From Bacillus cytotoxicus (lineage in GTDB: Bacteria > Bacillota > Bacilli > Bacillales > Bacillaceae_G), in the NCBI RefSeq assembly GCF_023715645.1, contig NZ_JAMBOP010000033.1:1-55615 (forward strand): a stretch of 55,615 bases of DNA, in the 5' to 3' direction. Each line of letters opens with the position of its first letter. The first letter of the stretch is position 1. Below, piece after piece: positions 1 to 8,037 of this stretch. The notes beneath the pieces were generated by a model that saw nothing but the letters and a program-made list of their open reading frames with translations, was not told where the DNA came from and ran no database searches. A program made the translations under genes and the position numbers.

Positions 1-347
1 ATATAAATTACTACAACAACAAACGAATTAAAGCAAAACTAAAAGGCATGAGCCCGGTACAATACCGAGCTCATGCCCAAAAATCCGCTTAATGAAATAA
101 CATGTCTAATTTTATGGGGTCACTTCATATTGAAGGAGTTTTCTTTTTAGTTTGTGTTTATTAATTGTCGGTTTGAAACAAAGTTGATCTGTTTGTAAAT
201 AAATAGATAACAAAAATAAAAAAATTAAATAATATTAAACGACTAATTAATATTATTTATTTTTTTAGTTAAAAAAATTAAATTTATTATTTTCATTTTC
301 AATTATTTGTTATATAATTGAAATAACTAAAAGAAAGGAATTTCATT
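1..347. other. Non-coding start of window with one strong hairpin
   Basis: No gene was found here. A hairpin at 45-77 pairs GGCATGAGC with GCTCATGCC around a second short stem (CGGT/ACCG). On the minus strand it is followed by a T-rich tract, so it may be a terminator or a boundary element. The rest is very AT-rich. A TATAAT at 313-318 is a plausible -10 box for the DUF2089 gene at 348. Confidence 0.55.
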
Positions 348-713
348 ATGGCTTATCAAGTAATCACAAATTGTCCTGTTTGTAGTAAAACATTGAAAAT
401 TACAAAGTTGCAGTGCTCTCATTGTCACACTACGATTGAAAATGAGTTTGAATTATCTAAGCTAGCATCCTTATCAAAGGATCAGCTTCATTTTGTGGAA
501 GTATTTTTAACATGCAGAGGGAATATCAAAGAAGTTGAAAAGGAACTGGGGATTTCGTATCCAACGGTTCGGGGCAAGCTAACAGACATCATTTCATCCC
601 TTGGATATGTACAGAAGAAGAAAAATGAAGTAGACGAGAAAAAAGTTGTCACCATGTTGGAAAATGGCGAAATCACACCAGAAGAAGCCATTAAGCTTTT
701 AAAAGAGGAATAG
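348..713 (+). CDS. DUF2089 family protein
   Basis: This 121-residue protein matches the DUF2089 layout. Two Cys pairs at the N-terminus (CPVC at about residues 9-12 and CSHC at about 23-26) look like a zinc ribbon. A helix-turn-helix-like segment follows at about 45-80 (the region around YPTVRGKL), and a short C-terminal helix pair at 97-121 resembles the SHOCT-like motif of the next gene. A DNA-binding regulatory role is inferred, not shown. AAAGGAA lies 8 bases before the ATG. The next gene starts 13 bases after the stop with its own AGGGAGG, so the two form an operon and probably act together. Confidence 0.8.
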   Translation: MAYQVITNCPVCSKTLKITKLQCSHCHTTIENEFELSKLASLSKDQLHFVEVFLTCRGNIKEVEKELGISYPTVRGKLTDIISSLGYVQKKKNEVDEKKVVTMLENGEITPEEAIKLLKEE

Positions 714-726
714 GGAGGAATTTATC

Positions 727-1116
727 ATGAAAGAGGAAATTACAAGAGTGTTAACAATGGTTCAAGAAGGGAAAATTGATGCAGATAAAGGATCAGAACT
801 GATTCAGGTTTTAAAAGAGAAAGAAGAAACAAGTAATAAGCTTTTAGAAAAACCAACTAAATATTTAGATAAAACATTAAAAATTCGTGTTGTATCAGCC
901 GAAAATGATAACGTCACAGTCAATTTGCCTATAAAACTTGTCAAGGCAGTATTAATGGCTGGACACAGCATCGCAGCGAGTATTCCTCAATCGGAAAAAT
1001 ACGTTAAAGATATAGACATAACCCTAATTATTGAAGCAATCGAAAACGAATTAGATGGCCAAATTGTTGACATTAAATCGGCAAACGGGGATACCGTTTT
1101 GGTCATCATTGATTAG
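727..1116 (+). CDS. SHOCT-like domain protein of a DUF2089 operon
   Basis: The 129-residue protein starts with a SHOCT/YvlB-like helix pair (residues 1-35, M.EGKIDADKGSELI.VLKEKE). It continues with a domain of about 85 residues ending in the pattern G.IVDI.S.NGD.V.V. The next ORF repeats that pattern, so the two look like paralogous copies of one small domain. The substrate and function are unknown. AGGGAGG at 714-720 supports the ATG. It is cotranscribed with the DUF2089 gene, which suggests a regulator-partner pair, possibly at the membrane; no membrane segment is present here. Confidence 0.7.
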   Translation: MKEEITRVLTMVQEGKIDADKGSELIQVLKEKEETSNKLLEKPTKYLDKTLKIRVVSAENDNVTVNLPIKLVKAVLMAGHSIAASIPQSEKYVKDIDITLIIEAIENELDGQIVDIKSANGDTVLVIID

Positions 1117-1126
1117 TGTTTTGCTT

Positions 1127-1408
1127 ATGATGCATGTAAAAGTGAAAACAAAAGACGTTCGGTTTACCATCCCAATACCATACGCTATTTTAAACATTGT
1201 TATTTCAATTTTGTCTTCGAAATTTTTTCAGCAAAATGTAAACAAATGGACAAAAGAGCACCTGGAAAGAAAAAAAACGGACTTTACCTTTCCGCTAATA
1301 GACAAAAAAACGCTAAAGCCTATCGTCAAGGAACTGAAAAATTATAGGGGGATCGTGCTAGTAGATGTCAAAGCTAAGGACGGTACTGAGGTTAAGATTA
1401 GACTATAA
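1127..1408 (+). CDS. Small protein paralogous to the preceding gene
   Basis: About 93 residues from ATG 1127. The reading frame is open further upstream and overlaps the preceding gene, but no good ribosome site supports a longer form. TTG 1121 is an alternative start. The pattern VKVKTKDVRFTIPIPYAI, then G.VLVDVKAKDGTEVKI, mirrors the C-terminal domain of the gene at 727. This suggests a tandem duplication with the SHOCT-like helices lost. Translation is probably coupled to the upstream stop 10 bases earlier. No function can be assigned. Confidence 0.55.
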   Translation: MMHVKVKTKDVRFTIPIPYAILNIVISILSSKFFQQNVNKWTKEHLERKKTDFTFPLIDKKTLKPIVKELKNYRGIVLVDVKAKDGTEVKIRL

Positions 1409-1410
1409 CT

Positions 1411-1609
1411 CCTTATAGAATACATCAGCCACTGACTAGCATTACATTAGCTATTTTAGGTGTTGTTTTACGATTCTTCACTGAAAATCGATATAACTTA
1501 GTCTATTTTTGGCATCCTGTTATCTGTAATCACAACAGCGATTGTTGTTTGGATCGTAGCAAAACAATCGCTAGCAGCTAAACCGATTTATCTGTTGCAA
1601 AGTAAATAG
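1411..1609 (+). pseudogene. Decayed small membrane protein gene
   Basis: Immediately after the previous gene, one frame reads a membrane-like stretch (SITLAILGVVLRFFTE) from 1411 to about 1485. A second frame, 1502-1609, continues with another hydrophobic helix (FGILLSVITTAIVVWIVA) and ends QSLAAKPIYLLQSK. The two halves fit one small two-helix membrane protein broken by a frameshift near 1485-1502. No start codon precedes the first half. It was probably the last gene of the DUF2089 operon. Confidence 0.45.
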
Positions 1610-1963
1610 ATGTATAAAACAATATATTTGGTGATTTAGGACAGTTTCTGCAACATTTAAGTTCCTTTAATTATTTTTTGTTTTCAGATAGAACCCTTTA
1701 CCTACAAATTTAGAGGTGTAAAACATCAATTTTAGGTAGAGATGAATTATGTTAAGTGTAGGTTTCAGAAAATTGGTATAATATAGTGATGTAAGTAAAA
1801 GAGAGGAGATAACAGATTTTAGTAAATCAGGAATATAAAACCCATATACATCCAGATAAGTATTCATAATTAAAGTAATTACCGAGAAGGTTGGAAAGTT
1901 ATTTACACAAAAATATTAACGCTCCTTAATCAAAGCAGACCATTCAAAGAAAGGAATGAAGAT
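1610..1963 (+). promoter_or_regulatory. Intergenic region with an extended -10 promoter
   Basis: TGGTATAAT at 1773-1781 is a good extended -10 box. It is followed at 1801-1808 by a strong Shine-Dalgarno (GAGAGGAG), but no ATG, GTG or TTG stands at the right distance. A 17-codon open frame from ATT 1816 to 1869 looks like a small gene that lost its start. The promoter probably also serves the regulator gene at 1964. Confidence 0.4.
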
Positions 1964-3232
1964 ATGAACATTGGTGAGCGTATTCGACAAATACGTATAC
2001 ATAAAGAATTCACGCAAGGAGAACTAGTATCCGGTATTTGTTCGATAACTTATTTAAGTAGAATTGAAAATGGACAAATTAAACCTTCAACTTCTTTTTT
2101 AGAAAAAGTCGCTGAAAAGCTAGATGTTGATTACAATTTTCTTATAAATGCTGATGAAGAAGATATAGAACCTAAACTTCTCGAAATATGTATGGAATAT
2201 AAAACAGAAAAGATCATATCTGAACAAGATTTATCTTTATTAGAGATTTATGTTCGAGAAACAAACTCAATTCCCTTACTACTTAAGGCTTACGGTGTTT
2301 TAATATACTATCATTCTCGAAGTTATAACTTAACATATATAGAACCTATTGTGGATCAGGCTTCACAATTAATTCCTAATCGAGTCGAAGCTCAAAATAA
2401 TGAGGATTTCATATACTACTTAATGGCCCGTGGTCTTTATTACTATAATAAACAAGACAATATTACAGCCCGTGAAATTTATGTTCAAGTAGAGAGTTTA
2501 CTCGGTGTAGAAGAACATTTACAACACGCTAACGTATATTATAACCTAAGTGCAGTAAACAGTCGTCTTTTTAAAGATAAAAGTATTAGTCGCTTGTATT
2601 CCACAAAAGCCTACAAATTATTTGAAAAATTAAATATAGAAGATCGAGCAATAGATGCTCTGATAATTCTTGCACTACAATATAATTTAGATAAGCTATA
2701 TGATAAAGCGTTTGAATCCTTAAAACAGGCAGAACTTGGAGCGAAATCCATTAGTAATTCTATGTATTTGCCCATAATTTCATATAATTATGCGAAAATA
2801 TATCAAGGTTTAAAAGACTATACCAATGCCATTAAATATTATGAAGAAAGCTTAGAATTTAGTGAATTTCTTCCTAACGAAGCAGACAAAGTATATACAT
2901 TACGTAGCTTAATAGAAATTTATATAGAACTTAAAGACTGGGAAAACGTTAATAGACTTATAGCTGACGCATTTAAAATTTTAGCAGTTTACGATGTTCC
3001 TTATGCACATGTTCAGTTATATGGTTTTAAAGCCGCCATATTCAAATTACGTGGTGATTATTATGGATATGAGAAAGAGATGCAAAAAGCAATTGAAATG
3101 GGTTTAGAAAAAAAACAATACCCTTTAGTCCGTGAATTCGCTACGGAACTAGGAAACTATTTTTATGATAATCGTGCTTATAAAATGTCAGCAAAATATC
3201 TAAAAATATTGAGTCAACTCCCTCCCACTTAA
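1964..3232 (+). CDS. NprR-like RRNPP-family transcriptional regulator
   Basis: The protein has 422 residues, close to the 423 of NprR. An Xre-type helix-turn-helix occupies residues 5-60 (IRQIRIHKEFTQGEL...ITYLSRIENGQIKPS). A long all-helical region of tetratricopeptide-like repeats fills about 70-420 (for example SYNYAKIYQGLKDYTNAIKYYEES). RRNPP family members (Rap, NprR, PlcR, PrgX) bind a secreted signalling peptide with the TPR domain and control protease, sporulation or virulence genes; that is family knowledge. AAAGGAATGAAG precedes the ATG. The stop codon lies inside a perfect 10-bp hairpin, and no signal-peptide-bearing peptide gene follows, which is unusual. It may be an orphan receptor or a decayed NprR paralogue. 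Confidence 0.75.
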   Translation: MNIGERIRQIRIHKEFTQGELVSGICSITYLSRIENGQIKPSTSFLEKVAEKLDVDYNFLINADEEDIEPKLLEICMEYKTEKIISEQDLSLLEIYVRETNSIPLLLKAYGVLIYYHSRSYNLTYIEPIVDQASQLIPNRVEAQNNEDFIYYLMARGLYYYNKQDNITAREIYVQVESLLGVEEHLQHANVYYNLSAVNSRLFKDKSISRLYSTKAYKLFEKLNIEDRAIDALIILALQYNLDKLYDKAFESLKQAELGAKSISNSMYLPIISYNYAKIYQGLKDYTNAIKYYEESLEFSEFLPNEADKVYTLRSLIEIYIELKDWENVNRLIADAFKILAVYDVPYAHVQLYGFKAAIFKLRGDYYGYEKEMQKAIEMGLEKKQYPLVREFATELGNYFYDNRAYKMSAKYLKILSQLPPT

Positions 3233-3256
3233 GCCGTGCTTTAAGTGGGATTTCTT
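3223..3256 (+). terminator. Hairpin at the end of the NprR-like gene
   Basis: TCCCACTTAA (3223-3232) pairs perfectly with TTAAGTGGGA (3241-3250) across an 8-base loop, followed by TTTCTT. It can act as a terminator. Its loop and right arm (GCCGTGCTTTAAGTGGG) closely resemble the right-end hairpin of the tnpB element at 51506-51534 (GCTGTGCTAAGTGGG), so it may be a relic IS605-type end. Confidence 0.6.
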
Positions 3257-3475
3257 ATATATTCGTCCACGCCAAAATGCTTCCATGCAATTACATTACT
3301 TTCATCAAATATATAGACTAAAGAGTTTTAACATCCCCTAATATTTCAAAATAAGTAAAATTTCAAGTTTAAAATACGTAATAGTTCACTAAAATTTTAA
3401 TGAAATTTTACTAATTGTTATTAACATAACTTAACACGTATATTTTAAGTACGGAAAGTCAAACAGCAAGGAGGT

Positions 3476-4120
3476 GTGGTCATTCTGATATTAGAGACAA
3501 AACGTTCTGCAAATATGATAGACAATATAAGCTATCATTTGAATCAGTGTAAGAAAAATAGTCAACATTTAAAAATCTGTTCAAATGAACATGAAATATT
3601 GCCATATCATGTTTATAAACACCCATTGAATAAACGAGCATCACAAAAAGAAATGAGTAGTCTAGTTAAACCATTGATTCATATGAATACGTTAGCTCAA
3701 ATTTTATACGAAGCATTTCACAATCAAACATTTACAGCTTTAGTGCCTATTCTATTTGTTTTTGAGCCGAATAGTGTAACTGGTATATTGGCACCAGGTG
3801 CTTATTCAATTGATTTTTATAATGATTATTTTGTTCATTTAAAAGATATAAATATTCATGAATTGAAGGCGGGAATAGGCGCTCAAAAAGGACCAGTAGC
3901 TATCGGATATATGGTAAACCAAAATGAAAGAATCCAGCATTCAAAAGAATTTATGTATCAAAGGTTAAAAGAGCAAACTACAGAATGTATGGTAGCCTTG
4001 CAAAAGAAAGTGCATATACACGGAGAGTTAGAAGAACAAGTTCAGCTGTCATTCGATTTCAAAAAAATAATATTGCCTTTAATAGTCTTACAGTGGATTA
4101 AACAGACAGCATTATATTAA
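3476..4120 (+). CDS. Conserved hypothetical protein, unusual start
   Basis: The 214-residue protein has no recognised domain and no signal peptide. It contains a central hydrophobic, beta-rich part (LVPILFVFEPNSVTGILAPGAY) and a hydrophobic tail. The start is uncertain. AAGGAGG at 3468-3474 is only 1 base from the in-frame GTG at 3476. ATT 3482 and CTG 3485 sit at good spacing, and the first in-frame ATG is 3515. A non-ATG start is therefore likely. A small membrane protein gene follows 47 bases downstream. Confidence 0.6.
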   Translation: MVILILETKRSANMIDNISYHLNQCKKNSQHLKICSNEHEILPYHVYKHPLNKRASQKEMSSLVKPLIHMNTLAQILYEAFHNQTFTALVPILFVFEPNSVTGILAPGAYSIDFYNDYFVHLKDINIHELKAGIGAQKGPVAIGYMVNQNERIQHSKEFMYQRLKEQTTECMVALQKKVHIHGELEEQVQLSFDFKKIILPLIVLQWIKQTALY

Positions 4121-4167
4121 AGAAAATGCAGCATACTTTACCTAATAAATAAGAAAGAGGGATAAAT

Positions 4168-4374
4168 ATGAATACGAAAAGAAACGAAACTGGAACGAAG
4201 CAAAAAATAGCAAGATATGCGGCCGGAATCGCTATACTTTTAATATTGCTATCTTTTATATACCAATGGAAAAACGGTTTAGAAATTGATAATACCGAAA
4301 ACTTCGGTCTAATATTTGCTGTTATCATTTTCCTTTCTAGTTTTTTATCTGAAAGAACAAGAGATAGTAAATAA
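4168..4374 (+). CDS. Small two-helix membrane protein
   Basis: The protein has 68 residues. A positively charged N-terminus (NTKRNETGTKQK) is followed by two hydrophobic helices at about 16-33 (YAAGIAILLILLSFIYQW) and 46-60 (FGLIFAVIIFLSSFL), then a charged tail. It is probably an integral membrane protein with both ends inside the cell. AGAAAGAGGGA lies about 7 bases upstream. It follows the hypothetical gene at 3476 closely. No function is recognised. Confidence 0.7.
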   Translation: MNTKRNETGTKQKIARYAAGIAILLILLSFIYQWKNGLEIDNTENFGLIFAVIIFLSSFLSERTRDSK

Positions 4375-4899
4375 TTTAATCGGTATGATTTTAATGACAG
4401 CACGTTATTTAAAATCATTGAGAAAGACAGTATAAAAAGAGTTCATCTAGAATGATGGGCTCTTTACTGTTTATATGGAGTTTTTTACTGAAAAGGACAA
4501 TCATTTGAATGGCAATGTGATATATGGAATTGTAAGTGATTAATATCTCTTGTTGCGAGTATGCCACAAGAGGAATTAGATAATAAGGGGTTAGCCCGAT
4601 TTGGCGGGCTTTCCATCCAAAGGGGATGAAAAAACACGGCTGGAAGTTTCACTTTATTTTAGGTTAACAATCGAATTATCTCATCATTTTTGAAAAGAGA
4701 TGTAATATACTTGCAAATCTATTCCTATTTCAATACATAGGAAGATGATATAATTATAGAAGAGTATATGGCGGTATTGATTATAAAATTTCACAAACAA
4801 TAAGGAACTTGATGTAAGAAGGAGACAGGGTTTACTTATTTGTGGTTACTAAATCCGATAATTAAAATAGAAAGATTATATTCTGAAGGAGAGAAATTC
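4375..4899 (+). other. Intergenic region with two hairpins and a promoter
   Basis: A hairpin at about 4437-4468 (AAAGAG...CTCTTT) can terminate the membrane-protein transcript. A second hairpin, AGCCCG/CGGGCT at 4593-4610 followed by TTCC, stands alone. An extended -10 (TGATATAAT, 4746-4754) about 145 bases before the next start is the likely promoter of the histidine phosphatase gene. No coding sequence is seen. Confidence 0.5.
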
Positions 4900-5628
4900 A
4901 TGAGCGTGATGGGAAAAGGCAGTAATACATTAGATGAAAACAAAGAAAATATAGTTACGTTATATATTACTAGACACGGCAAAACGATGTTGAATGCTAG
5001 TGAGCGTGTGCAAGGTTGGGCGGACTCTCCGTTAGTAGAAATTGGTGTTGAAGTAGCTAAAAATTTAGGAAATGGCTTAAAAGATATTCAATTTGTTAAT
5101 GCTTACAGTAGTGATAGCGGTCGTGCTATTGAAACTGCTAATTTAGTATTAAAATGTAATGAGCCATCAACGTTAAATCTAGAACAAAGGAAAGATTTGC
5201 GAGAATTAAATTTTGGGATTTTTGAAGGCGATAAGAATGAAAATATGCAAAAAATGATCGGTGTTGTTGCTGGTGTGAAATCAGCAGATGAATTAATGAG
5301 ATTCTCTATTGAAGAAATTGTGAATTGCATTGCAATGGCAGACGATACAAATCAAGCTGAAGATTGGAAAACCTTTTCAACTCGTATAAAAAGAGAGCTT
5401 GATAAAATTAGTGAAGAGACTACCCAAAATGGTGGAGGTAACGTTTTAGTAGTCTCTCACGGAATAACAATCACCGCATTAGTAGCCATGATTGATAGTA
5501 GCAAAATAATACTTGGACTAGAAAATGCAAGTGTAACTAAAATTCTCTATAAAAATGGAGAGTATACAATCGAATCTGTTGGTGATATGAGTTATGTTGA
5601 AAAAGGAAAAGAAAGTGCAAAGGTATAA
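4900..5628 (+). CDS. Histidine phosphatase family protein (phosphoglycerate mutase-like)
   Basis: From ATG 4900 the protein has 242 residues. GAAGGAGAG lies 7 bases upstream; the frame is open to 4840, but no better ribosome site is present there. The RHG motif (TRHGKT, residues 24-29) carries the phosphorylated histidine. The second catalytic region VVSHGI (about 186-191) supplies the other conserved His, and LRELNFGIFEG holds the conserved acid. Members remove phosphate from small molecules; the substrate cannot be told. It is followed by a strong terminator at 5649-5694. A second, shorter family member lies at 27722. Confidence 0.85.
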   Translation: MSVMGKGSNTLDENKENIVTLYITRHGKTMLNASERVQGWADSPLVEIGVEVAKNLGNGLKDIQFVNAYSSDSGRAIETANLVLKCNEPSTLNLEQRKDLRELNFGIFEGDKNENMQKMIGVVAGVKSADELMRFSIEEIVNCIAMADDTNQAEDWKTFSTRIKRELDKISEETTQNGGGNVLVVSHGITITALVAMIDSSKIILGLENASVTKILYKNGEYTIESVGDMSYVEKGKESAKV

Positions 5629-5648
5629 AAGATATATAAAGCAATAGA

Positions 5649-5694
5649 ATAAGAAAAAGGTGGATTTCTAACGAGAGGTCTGCCTTTTTCTTAT
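5649..5694 (+). terminator. Rho-independent terminator
   Basis: ATAAGAAAAAGG (from 5649) pairs with CCTTTTTCTTAT (to 5694). The T-rich right arm ends the histidine phosphatase transcript. Confidence 0.75.
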
Positions 5695-5780
5695 GTAAAT
5701 TTTGTCGAATAAAGAAGGAAAAATAGTCTATGAAAAGGAAATAAATAGAAGGCGTCTAACAATTTGGGTGCACTTCATTG

Positions 5781-5830
5781 CCCATCACGCGCTGGAAGAT
5801 GGGGACTTCTTTCGGAAATACGTTAAAAAT
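5781..5830 (+). repeat. Dispersed hairpin repeat, copy 1 (GATGGGGACTTCTTTC)
   Basis: CCCATC (5781-5786) pairs with GATGGG (5798-5803). The sequence then continues as GGACTTCTTTC and AAATACGTTAAA. The same run, including the flank AAATAC.TTAAA, recurs at 12835-12870, where the hairpin is larger. The arrangement resembles a right end of an IS200/IS605-type element left without its transposase. It lies just before the ribosome site of the deaminase gene. Confidence 0.5.
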
Positions 5831-5855
5831 TTATGAAAGGAGAGTGTGTTCTCAT

Positions 5856-6497
5856 ATGTGGCATACATTATCCGAACCATGGAAAGAATGTTTCAATCAA
5901 GCTTGGCTATCGTATTGTAACGGTTCATTTCCTATTGGTGCCGTTATAGTAGACGGGAACGGAAAAATCATCTCAAAAGGTAGAAATACAGTTTACGAGA
6001 CGGAAGCAATGCCGAATGAAATATGTAATAACAAAATTGCTCACGCGGAAATTAATGCAATTTTAAAAATAAATAATTTAGAAACAAACACAACCCGTAA
6101 GGAGTATGAACTGTATTCTACGATGGAACCATGCCCTTTATGTTTTGGGGCGATTGTTATGTCTGGGATTCGAAATATTCATTATGCAGCAAGAGATAAG
6201 ATGGTTGGAGCAACCAATTTGAAAGATGGAAATGTTTATTTACAAGGGAAAAATATGAAAGTTTCAGGTCCGCATAAAGAACTAGAAATCGTCCAGTTTG
6301 TTCTGAAGACAGATTTTGTGTTGCGGAGAGGACATGATGTGGATCGATTACTACAAACGTGGGAGCAAGATTGTCCGATTGGCATTGCGATAGGGCGGAA
6401 ATGGTATGAGTCAAATAAACTAGTACAAGCGAAACAAGAAAAGAAAGACATCTCGATTATTGTGGATGAAATGATAAGTGAGGTAACAGTTTTTTAG
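5856..6497 (+). CDS. Nucleoside (cytidine/guanine-type) deaminase
   Basis: From ATG 5856 the protein has 213 residues; GAAAGGAGAG lies 12 bases upstream. An in-frame extension to 5778 runs through a repeat and is probably not translated. The zinc site of the cytidine deaminase superfamily is complete: HAEIN (His ligand and catalytic Glu, about residue 62) and PCPLC (two Cys ligands, about residues 90-94). IGAVIVDGNG is the typical N-terminal substrate-binding strand. The extra C-terminal region of about 70 residues is longer than in minimal CDD enzymes. The family hydrolyses amino groups of nucleosides or bases; the exact substrate is unknown. A methyltransferase gene follows after 19 bases. 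Confidence 0.85.
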   Translation: MWHTLSEPWKECFNQAWLSYCNGSFPIGAVIVDGNGKIISKGRNTVYETEAMPNEICNNKIAHAEINAILKINNLETNTTRKEYELYSTMEPCPLCFGAIVMSGIRNIHYAARDKMVGATNLKDGNVYLQGKNMKVSGPHKELEIVQFVLKTDFVLRRGHDVDRLLQTWEQDCPIGIAIGRKWYESNKLVQAKQEKKDISIIVDEMISEVTVF

Positions 6498-6516
6498 GAA
6501 GAGGAGGAAGAAAAGA

Positions 6517-7305
6517 ATGGATGTAAATTTTGAAGAAAGAAAATATACTTTTGATGATATTGCCGAAGAATACGAGAAAATAAGACCGACATATCCAAAG
6601 GAACTTTTTCAAGATCTGTTCATGTATGCAAATATTGAAAAGGAAGAGCGGATTCTTGAAATTGGTTGTGGTACTGGGAAAGCAACGGAAGGTCTTGTTG
6701 AATTAGGATATAAGCAAATTGATTGTATTGAGTTAGGAGAACGATTAGCAAAATTTACAGCTGCCAAATTTCAAAATGAGAATAGTTTAAATGTGTATCA
6801 AGGGAATTTTGAAAACTGGGATCAGCAGGATGATTCATACTCGCTTGCTGTTTCAGCAACAGCGTTTCATTTTATAAATCCTGAAATTGGTTATCAAAAA
6901 GTAGCCAATTTACTGCACAAACATGGGACAATGGCCTTCTTTTGGACATATCACATACAACCTGATGCAGATGTTTTTCGGGAGATTGGAGCTTGCTATG
7001 AAAAATATGCACCGCAATTACATCCTAATCAGTTCCCGACGCCGGAAGAACTAATTGAAGAACGAAAAAACCTTACAATGCAGCATGATTTGTTCCAAGA
7101 TTTAGTTGTAAAAACTTATAAATGGACTGATACATATACAAGTGATGATTACATTGCATTAATACATACTCAATCTGCCCATCGTTTACTTCCACAAGAG
7201 GTAAAAGAAAAATTATTTCGTAGTATTCATAACGTCATTGAAAAACATGGTGGGAAAATTGAAAAACCACAGTTTGTTGCGTTGTATTTAGCAAGAAAAA
7301 AATGA
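6517..7305 (+). CDS. Class I SAM-dependent methyltransferase
   Basis: The protein has 262 residues. Motif I (ILEIGCGTGKATE, about 46-58) binds S-adenosylmethionine. DCIELG (about 70) is the acidic residue after strand 2, and a motif like post-I/IV (YSLAVSATAFHFI) follows at about 108-120. It belongs to the methyltransferase 11/25 type that acts on small molecules. The substrate is not inferable. GAGGAGGAAG directly upstream supports ATG 6517. Only 19 bases separate it from the deaminase gene, so the two are probably cotranscribed. Confidence 0.85.
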   Translation: MDVNFEERKYTFDDIAEEYEKIRPTYPKELFQDLFMYANIEKEERILEIGCGTGKATEGLVELGYKQIDCIELGERLAKFTAAKFQNENSLNVYQGNFENWDQQDDSYSLAVSATAFHFINPEIGYQKVANLLHKHGTMAFFWTYHIQPDADVFREIGACYEKYAPQLHPNQFPTPEELIEERKNLTMQHDLFQDLVVKTYKWTDTYTSDDYIALIHTQSAHRLLPQEVKEKLFRSIHNVIEKHGGKIEKPQFVALYLARKK

Positions 7306-7363
7306 AAAGTGTTTCTTACAATACATTTTCCAGCACGAATCTACATAAGGGAGGAAATGTCTG

Positions 7364-7861
7364 ATGAGTAATTTTGAATGCAAAATGTTAACGATGTGTA
7401 TGGTACAAGATGGAGACAAAGTTTTACTAATGAATCGCCCAGATCGTTTAGGTTTTCCAGGATACATCGCTCCGGGCGGAAAAGTCGATTTTCCAGAAAG
7501 TATTGTAGACGGAGCGATCCGAGAAGTACGTGAAGAAACAGGTTTAATCGTAAAGGACATTATTTATAAAGGACTTGTTGAGTTTTGTGAGCCAAACACT
7601 AAGCTACGATATATGGTATTCAACTATTTGGCGACATCCTTTGAAGGAAAACTACTTGAAGATCCACCTGAAGGAGAGTTAGTATGGGTGGATAGAAAAG
7701 ATGCGCTACATTTACCGATGCAAGATTGGTTTAGGAAAAGGTTTCCGCTCTTCTTTGAACCGGGAACATTTGAGTGGCATTCGGTATGGGACAAAGAGCG
7801 TGATGTTGTTTTAAATAGAGTGGAAAAGCATTATAAGGAATCATCGCTTCATGAAGTGTAA
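7364..7861 (+). CDS. Nudix hydrolase (8-oxo-dGTP diphosphatase-like)
   Basis: The protein has 165 residues and a perfect Nudix box at 39-61 (G-x5-E-x7-REVREETGL), which coordinates Mg2+ and cleaves nucleoside diphosphates linked to another group. The preceding LGFPGYIAPGGK is the usual Nudix beta strand. MutT-like clearing of oxidised nucleotides is plausible, but family substrates vary. AGGGAGG lies 10 bases before the ATG. The distance of 58 bases from the methyltransferase suggests the same transcription unit or a closely spaced promoter. Confidence 0.85.
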   Translation: MSNFECKMLTMCMVQDGDKVLLMNRPDRLGFPGYIAPGGKVDFPESIVDGAIREVREETGLIVKDIIYKGLVEFCEPNTKLRYMVFNYLATSFEGKLLEDPPEGELVWVDRKDALHLPMQDWFRKRFPLFFEPGTFEWHSVWDKERDVVLNRVEKHYKESSLHEV

Positions 7862-7965
7862 TTCTTTATGAAAACTTCCCATTTTAAGGGTTTCTCTAAG
7901 GTGCGGGATAGTCTGTTGATAAACATCGGAAATCGACTTGTTATATAATTGACTGAATTAATCAA

Positions 7966-8012
7966 TCAAAAAAGGAGGCAGCCCCGCAGATTAAGAGCTG
8001 TGAGGACTGCCC
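7966..8012 (-). terminator. Terminator of the C69 dipeptidase gene
   Basis: Read on the minus strand, an imperfect hairpin with arms CTGCC and GGCAG (8011-7977) is followed by TCCTTTTTTGATTG. It lies directly after the dipeptidase stop at 8038. Confidence 0.6.
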
Positions 8013-8037
8013 AAAAAGTTTCTTCATTTCTTATCGA

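Noticed and set aside
1667-1867. Minus-strand ORF of 66 codons
   Set aside because: It is AT-rich DNA over the promoter region of the NprR-like gene, with no ribosome site or recognisable motif.
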